A DNA stretch of 64,000 bases from Timema cristinae (lineage: Eukaryota; Arthropoda; Insecta; Phasmatodea; Timematidae). Under the pieces are notes generated by a model. It did no database searches. It was not told where the DNA came from and saw only the letters and a list, made by a program, of their open reading frames with translations. The position numbers and the translations under genes were made by a program. Shown in pieces: positions 25,501-38,400 of the stretch. Every line of letters begins with the position of its first letter. Position 1 is the first letter of the stretch. The stretch lies in the NCBI GenBank assembly GCA_039000515.1, contig JBCFYV010003508.1, forward strand, positions 49,579,611 to 49,643,610. Direction: 5' to 3'.

Positions 25501-28500
25501 CAAACAATTGTTAATTAATAATGCACATGCTGCTGAGCATAAACCATCTACAGTAGCCCCGTTGATTCTTTGGTGCTGACTGACAGCTGCTAAACACATG
25601 TTTTAGCAGATCATATGGTTCGGCGTAAGAATACATAATTTGGTCTGGTAATTTTCAAAGCTGTGAGCTGTCAGTCATCACCAAAGAAGCCATGGGGCTA
25701 CTGTATGTAATATATTGTCTGGAAACAGTTTATTACGATGACAACAACCTGAATCAATATATCCTGGATTTGATTGAGATTCTCAAATCTTGCTATAATT
25801 TTATGAAGTTTCTTCAAGGCTGCCTTTCCCAAAACTCCCCTTCATTCTTCTAATCTGATCGAGATGTAGTACCCAGCTCTGAAGATTGTGACTCCTAAAG
25901 GACTGTCTCCAGTTGACAGGATCACAGTCCAAGTCAAGTTTAACCTTTACGGTGTTACATGGGGGGCACTGAAAGTGTTGCAGTTTCAAAATTCTGGATT
26001 ATTTACCAAGTGGTTTGATATTTCCTAAAATGGTTTTCAACAAAATTTAGGCTTAAGCTTTGACCAGTTAAAGAGTCTAAACTTTAAATTTAAATATTTT
26101 TTTTACAAAAGTCTGATAACTTATATATAAAACCTTAAAAAAACAATCCTGCATTTTCTTCAAATTTTCTGTCGTGATCATATCAAAAAATGACTATTTG
26201 ATAGAGGATGGCTATTTCTAGGTCTCTATTGTTTTACTTTAATCTCAGAAGTACAAATATTGGCGTAAAGCATAGTTGAATATTTCTTTTCTTAAATTTA
26301 AACTTCAAAGCTAGATAAGGACCTGTTGATAGCTTTCGCCTAAAACTTGGTGACAATCATATTTAAAGATATAAAACCACTTTTTCAAAACTGCGGGGTT
26401 TCCAAACGTGTGATAGTCTTAAGCCTAACTTTAGGCTTTATATAGACATATATGAGCTTATAAATACTACCACCTACATAATATTTAATAATAATCTGTT
26501 GGAATTCCCAGACATAAGTGCTCGTGAGACTGGCTCCAACAAGCAGTCTGCTTCAAGGAGCTGCGCTTTGTCACTTGTACGTCAGTTATTTCATCTCGGC
26601 GTGATCGAGGCGTTCACTGGCACCCTTAAGAAGGCCAAGGAGGAGGAACAGATGAAGCCGTACCCTGTGTCAATCAGTCCTGAACTCTCCAAACAGATCT
26701 TTGACGTGTTGGATGCGCTTCAGATCAACCCGACCATCATTGTGAGTAGACCCTGCTCTTCTTGTACAGTCACCATCATTGTGAGTAGACCCTGCTCTTC
26801 TTGGTACAGTCAACCATCATTGTGAGTAGCCCTGCTCTTCTTGGTACAGTCAACCATCATTGTGAGTAGCCCTGCTCTTCTTGGTACAGTCAACCATCAT
26901 TGTGAGTAGGCCCTGCTCTTCTTGGTACAGTCAACCATCATTGTGAGTAGACCCTGCTCTCTTGGTACAGTCAACCATCATTGTGAGTAGCCTGCTCTTC
27001 TTAGTACAGTCAACCATCATTGTGAGTAGCCTGCTTCTTGGTACAGTCAACCATCATTGTGATAGCCATGCTCTTCTTGGTACAGTCAACCATCATTGTG
27101 AGTAGCCCTGCTCTTCTTGGTACAGTCAACCATCATTGTGAGTAGCCTCTTCTTGGTACAGTCAACCATCATTGTGAGTAGCCCTGCTCTTCTTGGTACA
27201 GTCAACCATCATTGTGAGTAGCCCTGCTCTTCTTGGTACAGTCAACCATCATTGTGATAGGCCTGCTCTTCTTGGTACAGTCAACCATCATTGTGAGTAG
27301 ACCCTGCTCTTCTTGGTACAGTCTTGGTACACTCTGTCAAATATGGCCGGCCTACTTGTTTAGTTGAAAACAAGAACATCTTTTGTTGGAAGAAAATAAT
27401 CGTTTTTAAAAACTCTCCGATAAGTTAGGAAATAAATAAACTCTAATTCTATATGACTAAAAATTTATTTTATTAAACTTTGTTCTTACTCGAAGCCTCC
27501 AATTGTGACAGTTTCTTTTAATTCTGTGTTTTTATGCTAGGTTATCTAAGCCACCTGGTGGTTAAGGTGGGGAATGCGAGAAAACACTAGTGTTTTTATC
27601 ACCAAAATAAATAAAATAATTTATCCAGTACAATCAGAGTTTAATTTGATTAATGTGGTGATATCAACAGTTGTTGAATATCTTGTCATGCAGCAATGAA
27701 GTAGTGATGGTCCACACATCACTCACTGCCATTACACTACATTAGACTATAAATGCTAACGAGTTTACTACAATGAAGATGAGATTGCATCCCCTGTTAA
27801 GTAAGGGGAATCCAAAAATTGCACTCTACTCTGAGGGTGAGTCAGATAGGGTGCAGTAGGTTTAATAGGTTGTTAGCAACAATGTCCTCACTAGACGTTC
27901 ATTGGACATTATGCTCTCCTAGACATGGACTAGATGTTAGTAAGAAACCAATTCCCCCCCAGCCTGAGAGACAACAAACTCCATCTGTGAGTACTAACAC
28001 ACATTTTGATCCAAACATGTTTAGAATTGGTGCAGATGGTGCAGCAATATAAATGTGCTTTCTATTGTATTTTTTTTAGAATATTAGTGATAGTTTTTTA
28101 TGAATTCTTTTTTTCTATAAGTTATTGTCTAAAAAAGGTATAATTCATTGTTTTTTTTACAAAATCACTTTTAAATACGTGTCATTTGTCTATAAAAACT
28201 AGTTTCTGGAGGTTGTGGAAACACACATTAGGAAATTATATATGGCCACAAAATCAATAAAGGATTAGTTGGTTTTGAGGGCTGCCTGAATAATTTCTGT
28301 ATCCAATGGCTTCAGAGATTATTTTTCTACTTTAGTTTTTGGAGAACCCCTCCAGTTTAAGGTCTACCTGCGTCCAACAGCTAACCTTCCTAGGTCTTAT
28401 GGGATTTAATATCTCTTTGGTTTTTGTTTTTTGAAAACTTCTCTATCCCCCCACCCCCTCTTAACACCCTCATTTTGGGAGCCCCCTATGGTAATTTCAG

Positions 28501-31500
28501 GTTACCATTCAATCAGAACAAAAAATAGAAAATCCGGCTCTTTTGTATTATGTCACATTGTCTGTGTATAAAGTTTCAGCGTTAAACATATTGGAAAAAT
28601 AGAGCAACACGTTCCACCAAAGAGCATAGATCAAATAATATACACTTTTCCAGAAATTTTGAGAAAAGAACAATTCAGTTCAACAAAAAGTATACTGATC
28701 AATTCAACCTTTCCAAAGTACCTCAGTTAAAAATATGTGTTTTCTTTTATCATCATCGACAACAACTGTTTCCAGGGTGACCTAGCGGTCTAGGGGTAAT
28801 GTATCGGACTCTGTACTGGGGGTCCGGGGTTCAATCCTCGGTCCCGGCACAGATTTATCTGATTACTAAACCCTTGCTTCACCTCTGACAAGACAACTTG
28901 TGAATGTGGGGAATGCCAGGTCCCACCGTGGTTCGGATTCCACGTTAAACTGTAGGTCCTTCATTTCATCTCACAATCACGCTATCATTACACATTAGCG
29001 TAAGTGCGTATAACCCGAATGGGTAGTAAGACGCGGTGCTAATAATAATAATTACAACTGTTTCCGGCGTATGGTCGGGTCTCTTTAGTAACATGCCTTC
29101 TCCATCTTTCTCTTCAAACTCAAAAAAACCCATTGCAGATGTCTAGAAATAAAGTAGTGGTAACCACACTTTTTCTGAAAAGTTCCTGAAAAATTATATA
29201 GCACAAATATTATTATAATTTTTTAAAATATTTGTTTCTATTTAATTGGCCTAAGTTGGTAGTTTCCAATGTCGCACTGGGGAGAACATTCCAGAAAATA
29301 TTTGCTATGCTTATTTTCAGCCAAAGGATTCTGAAGGGCCAGTGTCTCTTTTGTCCAACACAATCTTGGAAGATTTCATTGCGTCCAAGCCCCAATCGGC
29401 GGGTGTAGTCACGTGGTCCCCTCCACAGCCCAACTGGAACCCTTGGACAGCCTGCAACATTGACGAGGGCCCACTTGCTCACGTAAGAGCACAATTAGCT
29501 AGTTTAGATAATGATAATTCTAATGAACTAAATTAATTCATCACACACTTTTAACAAGTTTATGATTACAATCCTTAAATACTTATACAATTTCAAATCC
29601 TTACAGTTCACAAGCTATAAGGGGTCAAATTTGATATTTTATGCTTTTTGAATACCATTGTTATGGTAAATATTGGGAATAAGCTACAGGAAAGGTGTAA
29701 AGAAACATAACAATATGGTACATTTTACAATGAAAAGAAGAACACAGTTCACACTTTACACTGCTGCAACTGGACAAAGAGGTAATGGCTGCTCCCTTTA
29801 AGAAAATTGATCGTTACCCCAATCCCCCGCCTAGGTTTCATTCTATCAGAACACAACAGGGGGAGTGTGTAAATGCACAACACAACTTTCTAAAAGTAAA
29901 AAACACAAACACAAATGGGAGAAAAAAGAAATTGATAATGATGATAGAACACATCTTAACATTTTCACAAACTATCTGATAAAATTTAGGATATTTAAAA
30001 GAATATCTTCTATTTCCTCTAGACTATTCTCATTTTTAATGTTTAACTTTATTGACCTTACAATTTTATTGTCATATCTCTATACATTATTTTACAATAA
30101 TAACTGGTGTTCTTCAGACCTGAAGATGGTGTAATATATATAAAACACCAAAACATGTCGTCATAGAAGACTAAAGCTAATATCAAAATAGGAGAAGGGA
30201 ATAAAATAAAAAAGATATAATTTTAACAACAATATTATAAACATTTAAATAAAATAGTTTTTATTTAATTTTGGATTCATAAAAAATGATTTAATAAGTG
30301 AATGTCGAGGAATCAGAATTTAGACTAAAAAAAATCGAGATTATAATTTAAGAATTTGAATTGAAAAAAATTATGACATCTTTGATATATAAACGGTTGG
30401 ATTTGTGAATATACATTAGTTGTTTTTTGAACATAGCCATAAAAATAGAAAGTTTAATTTATACCTTTAGACATTTAAGTTTTTTTATTTTTAATTGTCA
30501 GACATCCATGGATCAAATAAGCCTTGACCTGAACAACACTTACCGTGAACGCATTCAGAACGACACAGCTCTGAAATCCTCGATCAAAGATAGGAGTTCC
30601 TTGCCCGTGTTCAACAGCAGGCAAGCCATCATGGAAGCTGTCAATGACAACTCTGTTGTAATAATTCGAGGCAACACCGGATGTGGAAAAACCACTCAGG
30701 TCTGTTCAAATATCCTTAATTGTAGTCAAGTGTTAAATTACTGAGCTGGGGCCTGTTTGTTGAGTTGCAATAGGTTTTAAACCACCAACAAGCAGAATTA
30801 TATCCGATCATCGTAGAGAGATTGTGTTTTGTATCTTATTAAGGTCTTAAAGTGATACAATTGCAGTTGAGGTAAATATAGTTAGGCGTGGGATATCGGA
30901 CATCTGCTACTCCGAGCTTGAGTAAACAACTATCATTAGAGCCTCCTCAGGACTTGATGGTCGTGGGTTCAAACCTAATTGGGGTCAACACATTTTTCTT
31001 GAATAATAAAAATATGTGGCATAACTTCCTTCATAGGGAAGTATTATTATTATTAGCACCGTGTCTTACTACCCGCTCGGGTTATACGCACTTACGTTAA
31101 TGTGTAATGGTAGGATGATTGTGAGATGAAATGAAGGACTTACAGTTTAACGTGGGATCCGAACCACGGTGGTGGCATAGGGAAGTAAAATATTCGATTT
31201 CATGTAAAAGAACACTCTAAGGTATGTAGAAATACCTTTCCTGGTAGAATTGGTAGGACCTAGTAATATAGCATGAATTATTGCATCACAGTGTGGAAAC
31301 CAGGGGGTCTTCACTAGAAAATGTTGAACAAAACACAATCAAACTATTCCATCATATTTAATGAAATTTACCAAAATTTAAAAATAATTGTAATAGATCG
31401 AGCAATTATTTCACTGATCTCAATTTTGCTGTTGTCAATTGAAGAATGCAGAAAACTGCACTTCAATGTGATTTCTAATTTGAACACAATCACATATATA

Positions 31501-34500
31501 ATATCCCAGATAATTGGTCGTAATACTGGATCGAAAATAAAGAAAATATATTTTAGAATTAGCTGCGATCAAAATCAGTTTCATTTAAAATATTGCTCAA
31601 AATCACAAGATGTTAAATCGTTCACCTAACAAAAAAAAAAGTTTGCCTAATAAAATGATCTTTTTTTTTATTTGTTACCATACTTAATTGTCACTATATT
31701 AATTTTATAAATAGGCATAAAGTAAATACATATTTTTAGTAGAATATTTTGTTTAGAATATTAGTTTTAATCATCACTTTAAAAATTGTTATGTCAGGTT
31801 AAAAGTTATACATATTTACATTGCAAGCAACTTAAAAATGAAAAACATTTGAATTGTGTTTCATTCAATGTTCTTATTTTGTTTCTAAATTTATTTTTAT
31901 AATTTTAAATATACAATTCAATTTTGAAATATCTGTGTAAATGGTCAAATAGACAAATGACCTGGTCTCAGGAACAGACTGTGTTCCACGTATGTTGACT
32001 ATACTCTCAAATGTTTTCTGTCTTGTAATAGGTTTGCCAGTATATTTTGGACGACTACATCCAATCAGGTCAAGGCGCATACTGCAACATTGTAGTGACA
32101 CAACCTCGGAGAATCTCCGCTGTGTCTGTGGCAGACCGAGTGGCCACTGAGAGGGTGGAACAACTTGGCATGAGTGTGGGCTACAGTGTTCGTTTTGAGT
32201 CCTGTCTGCCAAGGCCATATGGGGGAATTATGTTCTGTACGGTTGGTGAGTCTTTTTACTAACGATGTTAGTTCATCATCTCTCCGAACCTGATTCCACG
32301 ACAAACTAGAACAGACTGGGCCGAATAGATACATCATAAGAGCCTCAGGATGTACAAGTTCAGCCTAGTCTGAATTTGTTAATACTGAGATCTTGGCCTA
32401 GCTCATAGGATAAACTAATATAGCCCACAATTTTATTAGGCCAAACCAGGCTTACGTTAGTTAGGTTAGCTGACAACATTTGCGCGTGAACTATGAATGT
32501 TGAAACCTGTGCAAGGTCGATTCATCGTATGAGTTAAGAAGAATGAAAACTATTTCTTCCTAAAAACATCAGGCTATATCGGTTTATCCTGCAAGCAGCA
32601 GGAGGGATCATTTTGGTCTAGTCCTATCAAGTCTGTCCTAAACTCGCTATAAGGGCACCACATCCTACTACATTCAGTTAAGTGTTAAGTTACTGGTCTA
32701 AGGCATGGTTATTAAGTTAATACTTTAATTATAATTGGTTCTGAACCAGCAATAACTATTAAGGCTCTAAAACTAATTTCACTTGAAAATCTGAATTAAA
32801 AACAAATCAAGTCTTGAATCTGAAATTTTCTCAAATCCTCGAATCTTGAATATCTTTAAGGATTTTAGGGCCAATCACTACCTTTAACCGTCCTGATTAT
32901 AAATTTGTCTTTGTTAGGCGTGCTGTTGCGCAAGTTGGAGAACGGTCTTCGTGGCGTGTCTCACGTGATAGTGGATGAGATCCATGAGCGAGACGTCAAC
33001 TCTGATTTCATCATGGTGGTGTTGAGGGACATGATTCACACCTATCCAGATCTGAGGCTGATTCTCATGTCCGCCACGATTGATACGACACTGTTTAGTA
33101 GATATTTCAACGACTGTCCTGTCATCGAGGTCATGGGAAGGGCTTTTCCTGTTCAAGGTGATTATAGTTGGTTATAGGGGTAGGCTGGTTCCACTTTTTA
33201 AATACAAAGGGAAGCCGAATTTAATATAAATTTAATGCTTTTATAGATGAATCAAAGTTGGATTTTTTTTATTATATATTAAAAAAATGCATTGTACTTT
33301 AGAGTTTAGACACTAAAATTATTGAATGTTATTTACTTTACATTGCTGCCACTGGACAAAGAAGTAATGGCTTTAAAATTTCCTTTTTCTTCCTTTTATG
33401 TTTTTTGGTTTCCTTTTTTAGAAAGTTATGTTGCGGGGTTCACACTCCTCCCTGATGAGTTCCGATAGATTGAAACCTAGGTCAGGGGATTGGGTGGTAA
33501 CGATAGAGGCAGCCATTACCTCTTTGTCCAGTGGCAGCAGTGTAAAGTGTGAATTGTGTTTGTTCCCTTTTATCTGTTTCTATCCACCTTTTCTCTACCT
33601 TGTTACAAATATAATATAACTACCTCAAAGAGTGAAAAGAGGTTTTCCTTAGAGATATGTTATGTTCTAATGTTGAAACTTAAAATCACAAACAGGCAGA
33701 TATAATTATTGTTGTGTTCAAGTCTAATCATCTGTTAAATGTTACAATCTTCAGAGTACTTCCTGGAGGACTGTGTTCAGATGTTGAACTTTGTTCCTCC
33801 GCCGGACATTCGCAAGAAGAGGAAGGAAAAGGAGGACTCTGAAACCGGAGAGGAACCTGAGGAGAACCTCAATAAGGCTGTGTCTAATGACTACACGGTT
33901 CAGACCCGCAATGCTGTGGCTCAGCTCAGCGAGAAGGAGATCAGCTTTGAACTGATAGAGGTAACAAACTAACTCACTTCACTGACTCACCTTTGAACTA
34001 ATAGAGGTAACAAACTAACTCACTTCACTGACTCACCTTTGAACTGATAGAGGTAACAAACTAACTCACTTCACTGACTCACCTTTGAACTGATAGAGGT
34101 AACAAACTAACTCACTTCACTTACTCACCTTTGAACTGATAGAGGTAACAAATAACTCACTTCACTGACTCACCTTTGAACTGATAGAGGTAACAAACTA
34201 ACTCACTTCACTGACTCACCTTTGAACTGATAGAGGTAACAAACTAACTCACTTCACTTACTCACCTTTGAACTGATAGAGGTAACAAACTAACTCACTT
34301 CACTTACTCACCTTTGAACTGATAGAGGTAACAAATAACTCACTTCACTGACTCACCTTTGAACTGATAGAGGTAACAAACTAACTCACTTCACTGACTC
34401 ACCTTTGAACTAATAGAGGTAACAAACTAACTCACTTCACTGACTCACCTTTGAACTAATAGAGGTAACAAACTAACTCACTTCACTTACTCACCTTTGA

Positions 34501-35351
34501 ACTAATAGAGGTAACAAATAACTCACTTCACTGACTCACCTTTGAACTGATAGAGGTAACAAACTAACTCACTTCACTGACTCACCTTTGAACTAATAGA
34601 GGTAACAAACTAACTCACTTCACTGACTCATCTAGATGGAAAAAATACATGCGGGATCTAGAGATTTCTTGAATCCACTTTTTCAATCCTTAGCTAAGTC
34701 GAATCAAATAATATGAGATATTGCTGAAACCGAGCTGAAGTCTGAATATTTAAAAAAATGTTTAGTGTTAGATAAAGATATTATACTTTGTAAAACTTTT
34801 TTTAGATCCCTCAACCATTCTTCCTCCTGTAATTTCTTCCATTCTTATTCTCTCATCTACACATTTGCTGTTATCTGCACCTTCCATCTCTTTCTTGGTT
34901 TCTCTTGCAATCTTTTTCCTACATAACATGCCCAGTCTTGCTTCCTTTAGTACATTAATTGTTAATTTATCATAGTAGGATTAAATATCACAAAAAACAT
35001 TTTACAAATAATTTTAGTTCACATAGTCCCAATATACTATTTTTTTCAAGAATAAAAACCCATAAAATATTCAAACTTCACTTTGAGATTGATAATATTT
35101 CAAATATGTGATTTGAGTTTGTTTTAAATTTAAAATGTGTATTTTGTACTCCCCTGCTATTACGATATATCTAGTGTCATTGTTTTGTTTTCCGCAGGCT
35201 CTCCTGAAGTACATTAAAGGGCTAACTGTTCCCGGAGCTGTGCTGATTTTCCTCCCGGGATGGAATCTAATATTTGCGCTGATGCGGCATCTTCAGCAAC
35301 ATGTAGTCTTTGGTAAGAACTAAAGATTATTGATTTTATATATGTGTATAT

Positions 35352-35418
<67 letters not shown>

Positions 35419-38400
35419 TTTTTACTCATTTGATTTTCCCTGAAGTTTATGTTCAATGTTTATAAATATTATTTTAAAATCTGTTAAGTTAATCATACAT
35501 TCATTCGGGATTTGGATCAATTTTTTTATCATTATTCTGACATTATAATAAATAAATCGTTTGATTTGATTAAATTTGCCATAGACTTTGTTGAGATAGG
35601 AAGGCAAAAACTATGACAAACCCATATGATATAGATATAGTTACACCTAAAACCCCAGAACACAACATACATAATAGAATATCTCGAATCTATTGTTATA
35701 TCTCTCCATTTATTTTATCTTCGCTGAGGTCTATAATACAATTTAAAACTATTTTGATTGAAAGTAATGAATCTTGTTGAGTATTTTCTCTTTAATAGAT
35801 GAATGCAATATTGGTAACGATGATATGTTTGTTTCAGGTGGTCAAGGTTACTGCGTGATACCACTACATTCACAACTACCGAGGGAGGACCAGCGTCGTG
35901 TGTTTGAGCCTGTTCCTGATGGAGTCACCAAGGTTGGTAAACAAGTTTAAACAAGGACTGAACCCAGGACCTTTACCCCCGAGCACAATATTCCTGTGTC
36001 AACTATTATTAATTATATATTTTTAGTCATACAGTTTTGCTATCATTATAAATAAGGTATTTAACCTTCTAACATTAAAAAAACTTTTCAAAGAAATATA
36101 TTTCATCTGTATCGTGTTTTTCCTACAGATAATTTTGTCTACCAACATCGCAGAGACATCGCTCACAATTAACGACGTTGTGTATGTGATTGACAGCTGT
36201 AAATCCAAGATGAAACTATTCACCTCCCACAACAACATGACCAACTACGCCACTGTGTGGGCGTCAAGAACAAACTTGGAACAGAGGAAAGGTCGCGCCG
36301 GCCGTGTTCGACCGGGATTCTGCTTTCATCTCCTCACTCGTGTAAGTTAGTTTTGGTGGCCTGGGAAATGATACCTCAAATTCTTGGGGGATTCAGGGAT
36401 TCAAGAACATTTAGTTACTATTTTTATTTTATATTATATTTATATTTCCTCTTATGTTGATAATTCTTTCAAGATTAGATTCAAAATTTGGAATTTGAAG
36501 ATAAATTGGAGATTCGGATTAGTAAAATAAGAGCCTATCAAATGTAAATGTGATTACAAGTATTTGTTTCATGCAAAGTCTTAGAACCAACCACTCTTCT
36601 ACATGTTGGTGACCATGTGGTTTCTTCTTTAGTGGGAATCCCCAAAACAAGCACCAAATGCACAATTATAATTTTCCTTTTAATATTGCTTCAACAAATC
36701 AAAATTTCCAGTTCATAAAAATTATTTCTCGCCAGCAGAGACTAGTGGTGTGAAATGAGGATGTTACACTTAATTCTTCGATACCTCATTATCCTCATTC
36801 TTGCTGGTATCCAAAGAACCAAAATAGATCTTGGTATTACAATTCTCATTACTTCTGATTCCTAGCTCTGTAATTTTTCTAAGTTTGTGTAGATTTTTTT
36901 TTGCCACTTTTAACCAAAAAATATATATTATTTACAAACTTCAGGCTCGCTTCGAGAAGTTGGACGAGCACATGACTCCGGAGATGTTCCGAACCCCTCT
37001 TCATGAACTGGCCCTATCAATCAAGCTGCTCCGTCTGGGCTCCATAGGCCAGTTTCTCAGCAAGGCTATTGAACCTCCGCCTATAGACGCTGTCATAGAA
37101 GCTGAAGTTTTGTTGAGAGGTGATTTATTTAACAACATCTACCTTATATAAGCATTATTCTAAACTAGGTATGTGCAAGAACTATTTTTACAATTTGAGA
37201 CACAAGACAAGAAAACAACCTTTGAAAGTTCCTTTAGACATTTAACTGGTGCTTTCTTTAGATTATCTTATAGTTCATTCAAACACTTTAGATAAAACTC
37301 GTACACCTTTTAAATGTGATTAATAAAATTGTGATGGTTGCAATGTTTCATTTATAATTTAATTTGGTAGTGTGACAGTTTATAATGTCAAAGTTTTAAA
37401 TCAAACATTTAAAGGAGAATAGAAAGGCAAGGCCTACACACTTTCTGCCAAAGCTCATTCTCTGGTTTACTCTCTTTTAGGGATGGACGGGAACAACTTT
37501 TTTTATTTCGGGATGGGAACGTGGTGAGAAAAGAGTCAAAATACCGGGATTCAGGGCGGGAAATTTTGAAATTACTCTTTATAATAATCTTGGATTTTAA
37601 AAATATTTATTTCCAAACTAATATGGTATGACTTGTTAAAGTTATAACTTTTCCCGGGGGTTCATGATCTCAGCCACTCCTTTCTTCTGCTGAAGGAGAC
37701 TGATGTAACCCCAAAATTACATTATAGTGTGTTTAGTTGTTTACTTTAAGGCCTTGCCTTTCTATCATCCTTTAAATGTTTGATTTAAAACTTTGACATT
37801 ATAAACTGTTACACTACCAAATTAAATTATAAATGAAACATTGCAACCATCACAATTTTATTAATCACATTTAAAAGGTGTACAAGTTTGATCTAAAGTG
37901 TTTGAATGAACTATAAGATAATCCTCTTTAAATGTTTAGTTTAAAATAGCCGTTGAGCGCCATTTTTCCTTTATTTAGAACTATAAATAGTAACTAAAAG
38001 TTAAATTTATTTCTTATAATCTGATATTTGGTTAAGTTTTAAATTACTAGTCTGGGGGCTGGTTGTTGAGTTTATACTATAATTATAAATAGTTATAAAG
38101 CATCAATAAGCCGTGTTAGAGCTATAAAACAAATTTTGGTTGAAAAATTGAAAAGGATTTGTGTCTCAAATCTGAGATGTTCTCGAATCCTCAAATATCC
38201 TTAAGGAATCGAGCGACCATTTTGCTTGTGTGTCCGTGCAGAGATGAAATGCTTGGATGAAAACGATGAGCTGACCCCCCTGGGCCGGATCCTTGCCAAG
38301 TTACCCATCGAGCCTCGTCTGGGCAAGATGATGATAATGGGCTGCATGATGTTCTGTGGCGATGCTCTCGCAACCATGGCTGCCAACAGCTCCACTTTCC

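Noticed and set aside
26731..27335. CRISPR-like regular repeats
   Set aside because: Units are contiguous without unique spacers, derive from an exon junction and lie in an animal gene.
28774..28860. Possible tRNA gene (B box GGTTCAATCC)
   Set aside because: It is the head of a SINE with a full body, AT tail and target duplications. The acceptor stem does not pair as in a functional tRNA.
30060..30180. CTTCAGACCTGAAGATGGTG with AAACATGTCG, resembling a common transposon end
   Set aside because: The motif is familiar from repeats, but no element boundary or second copy in the window could be established.
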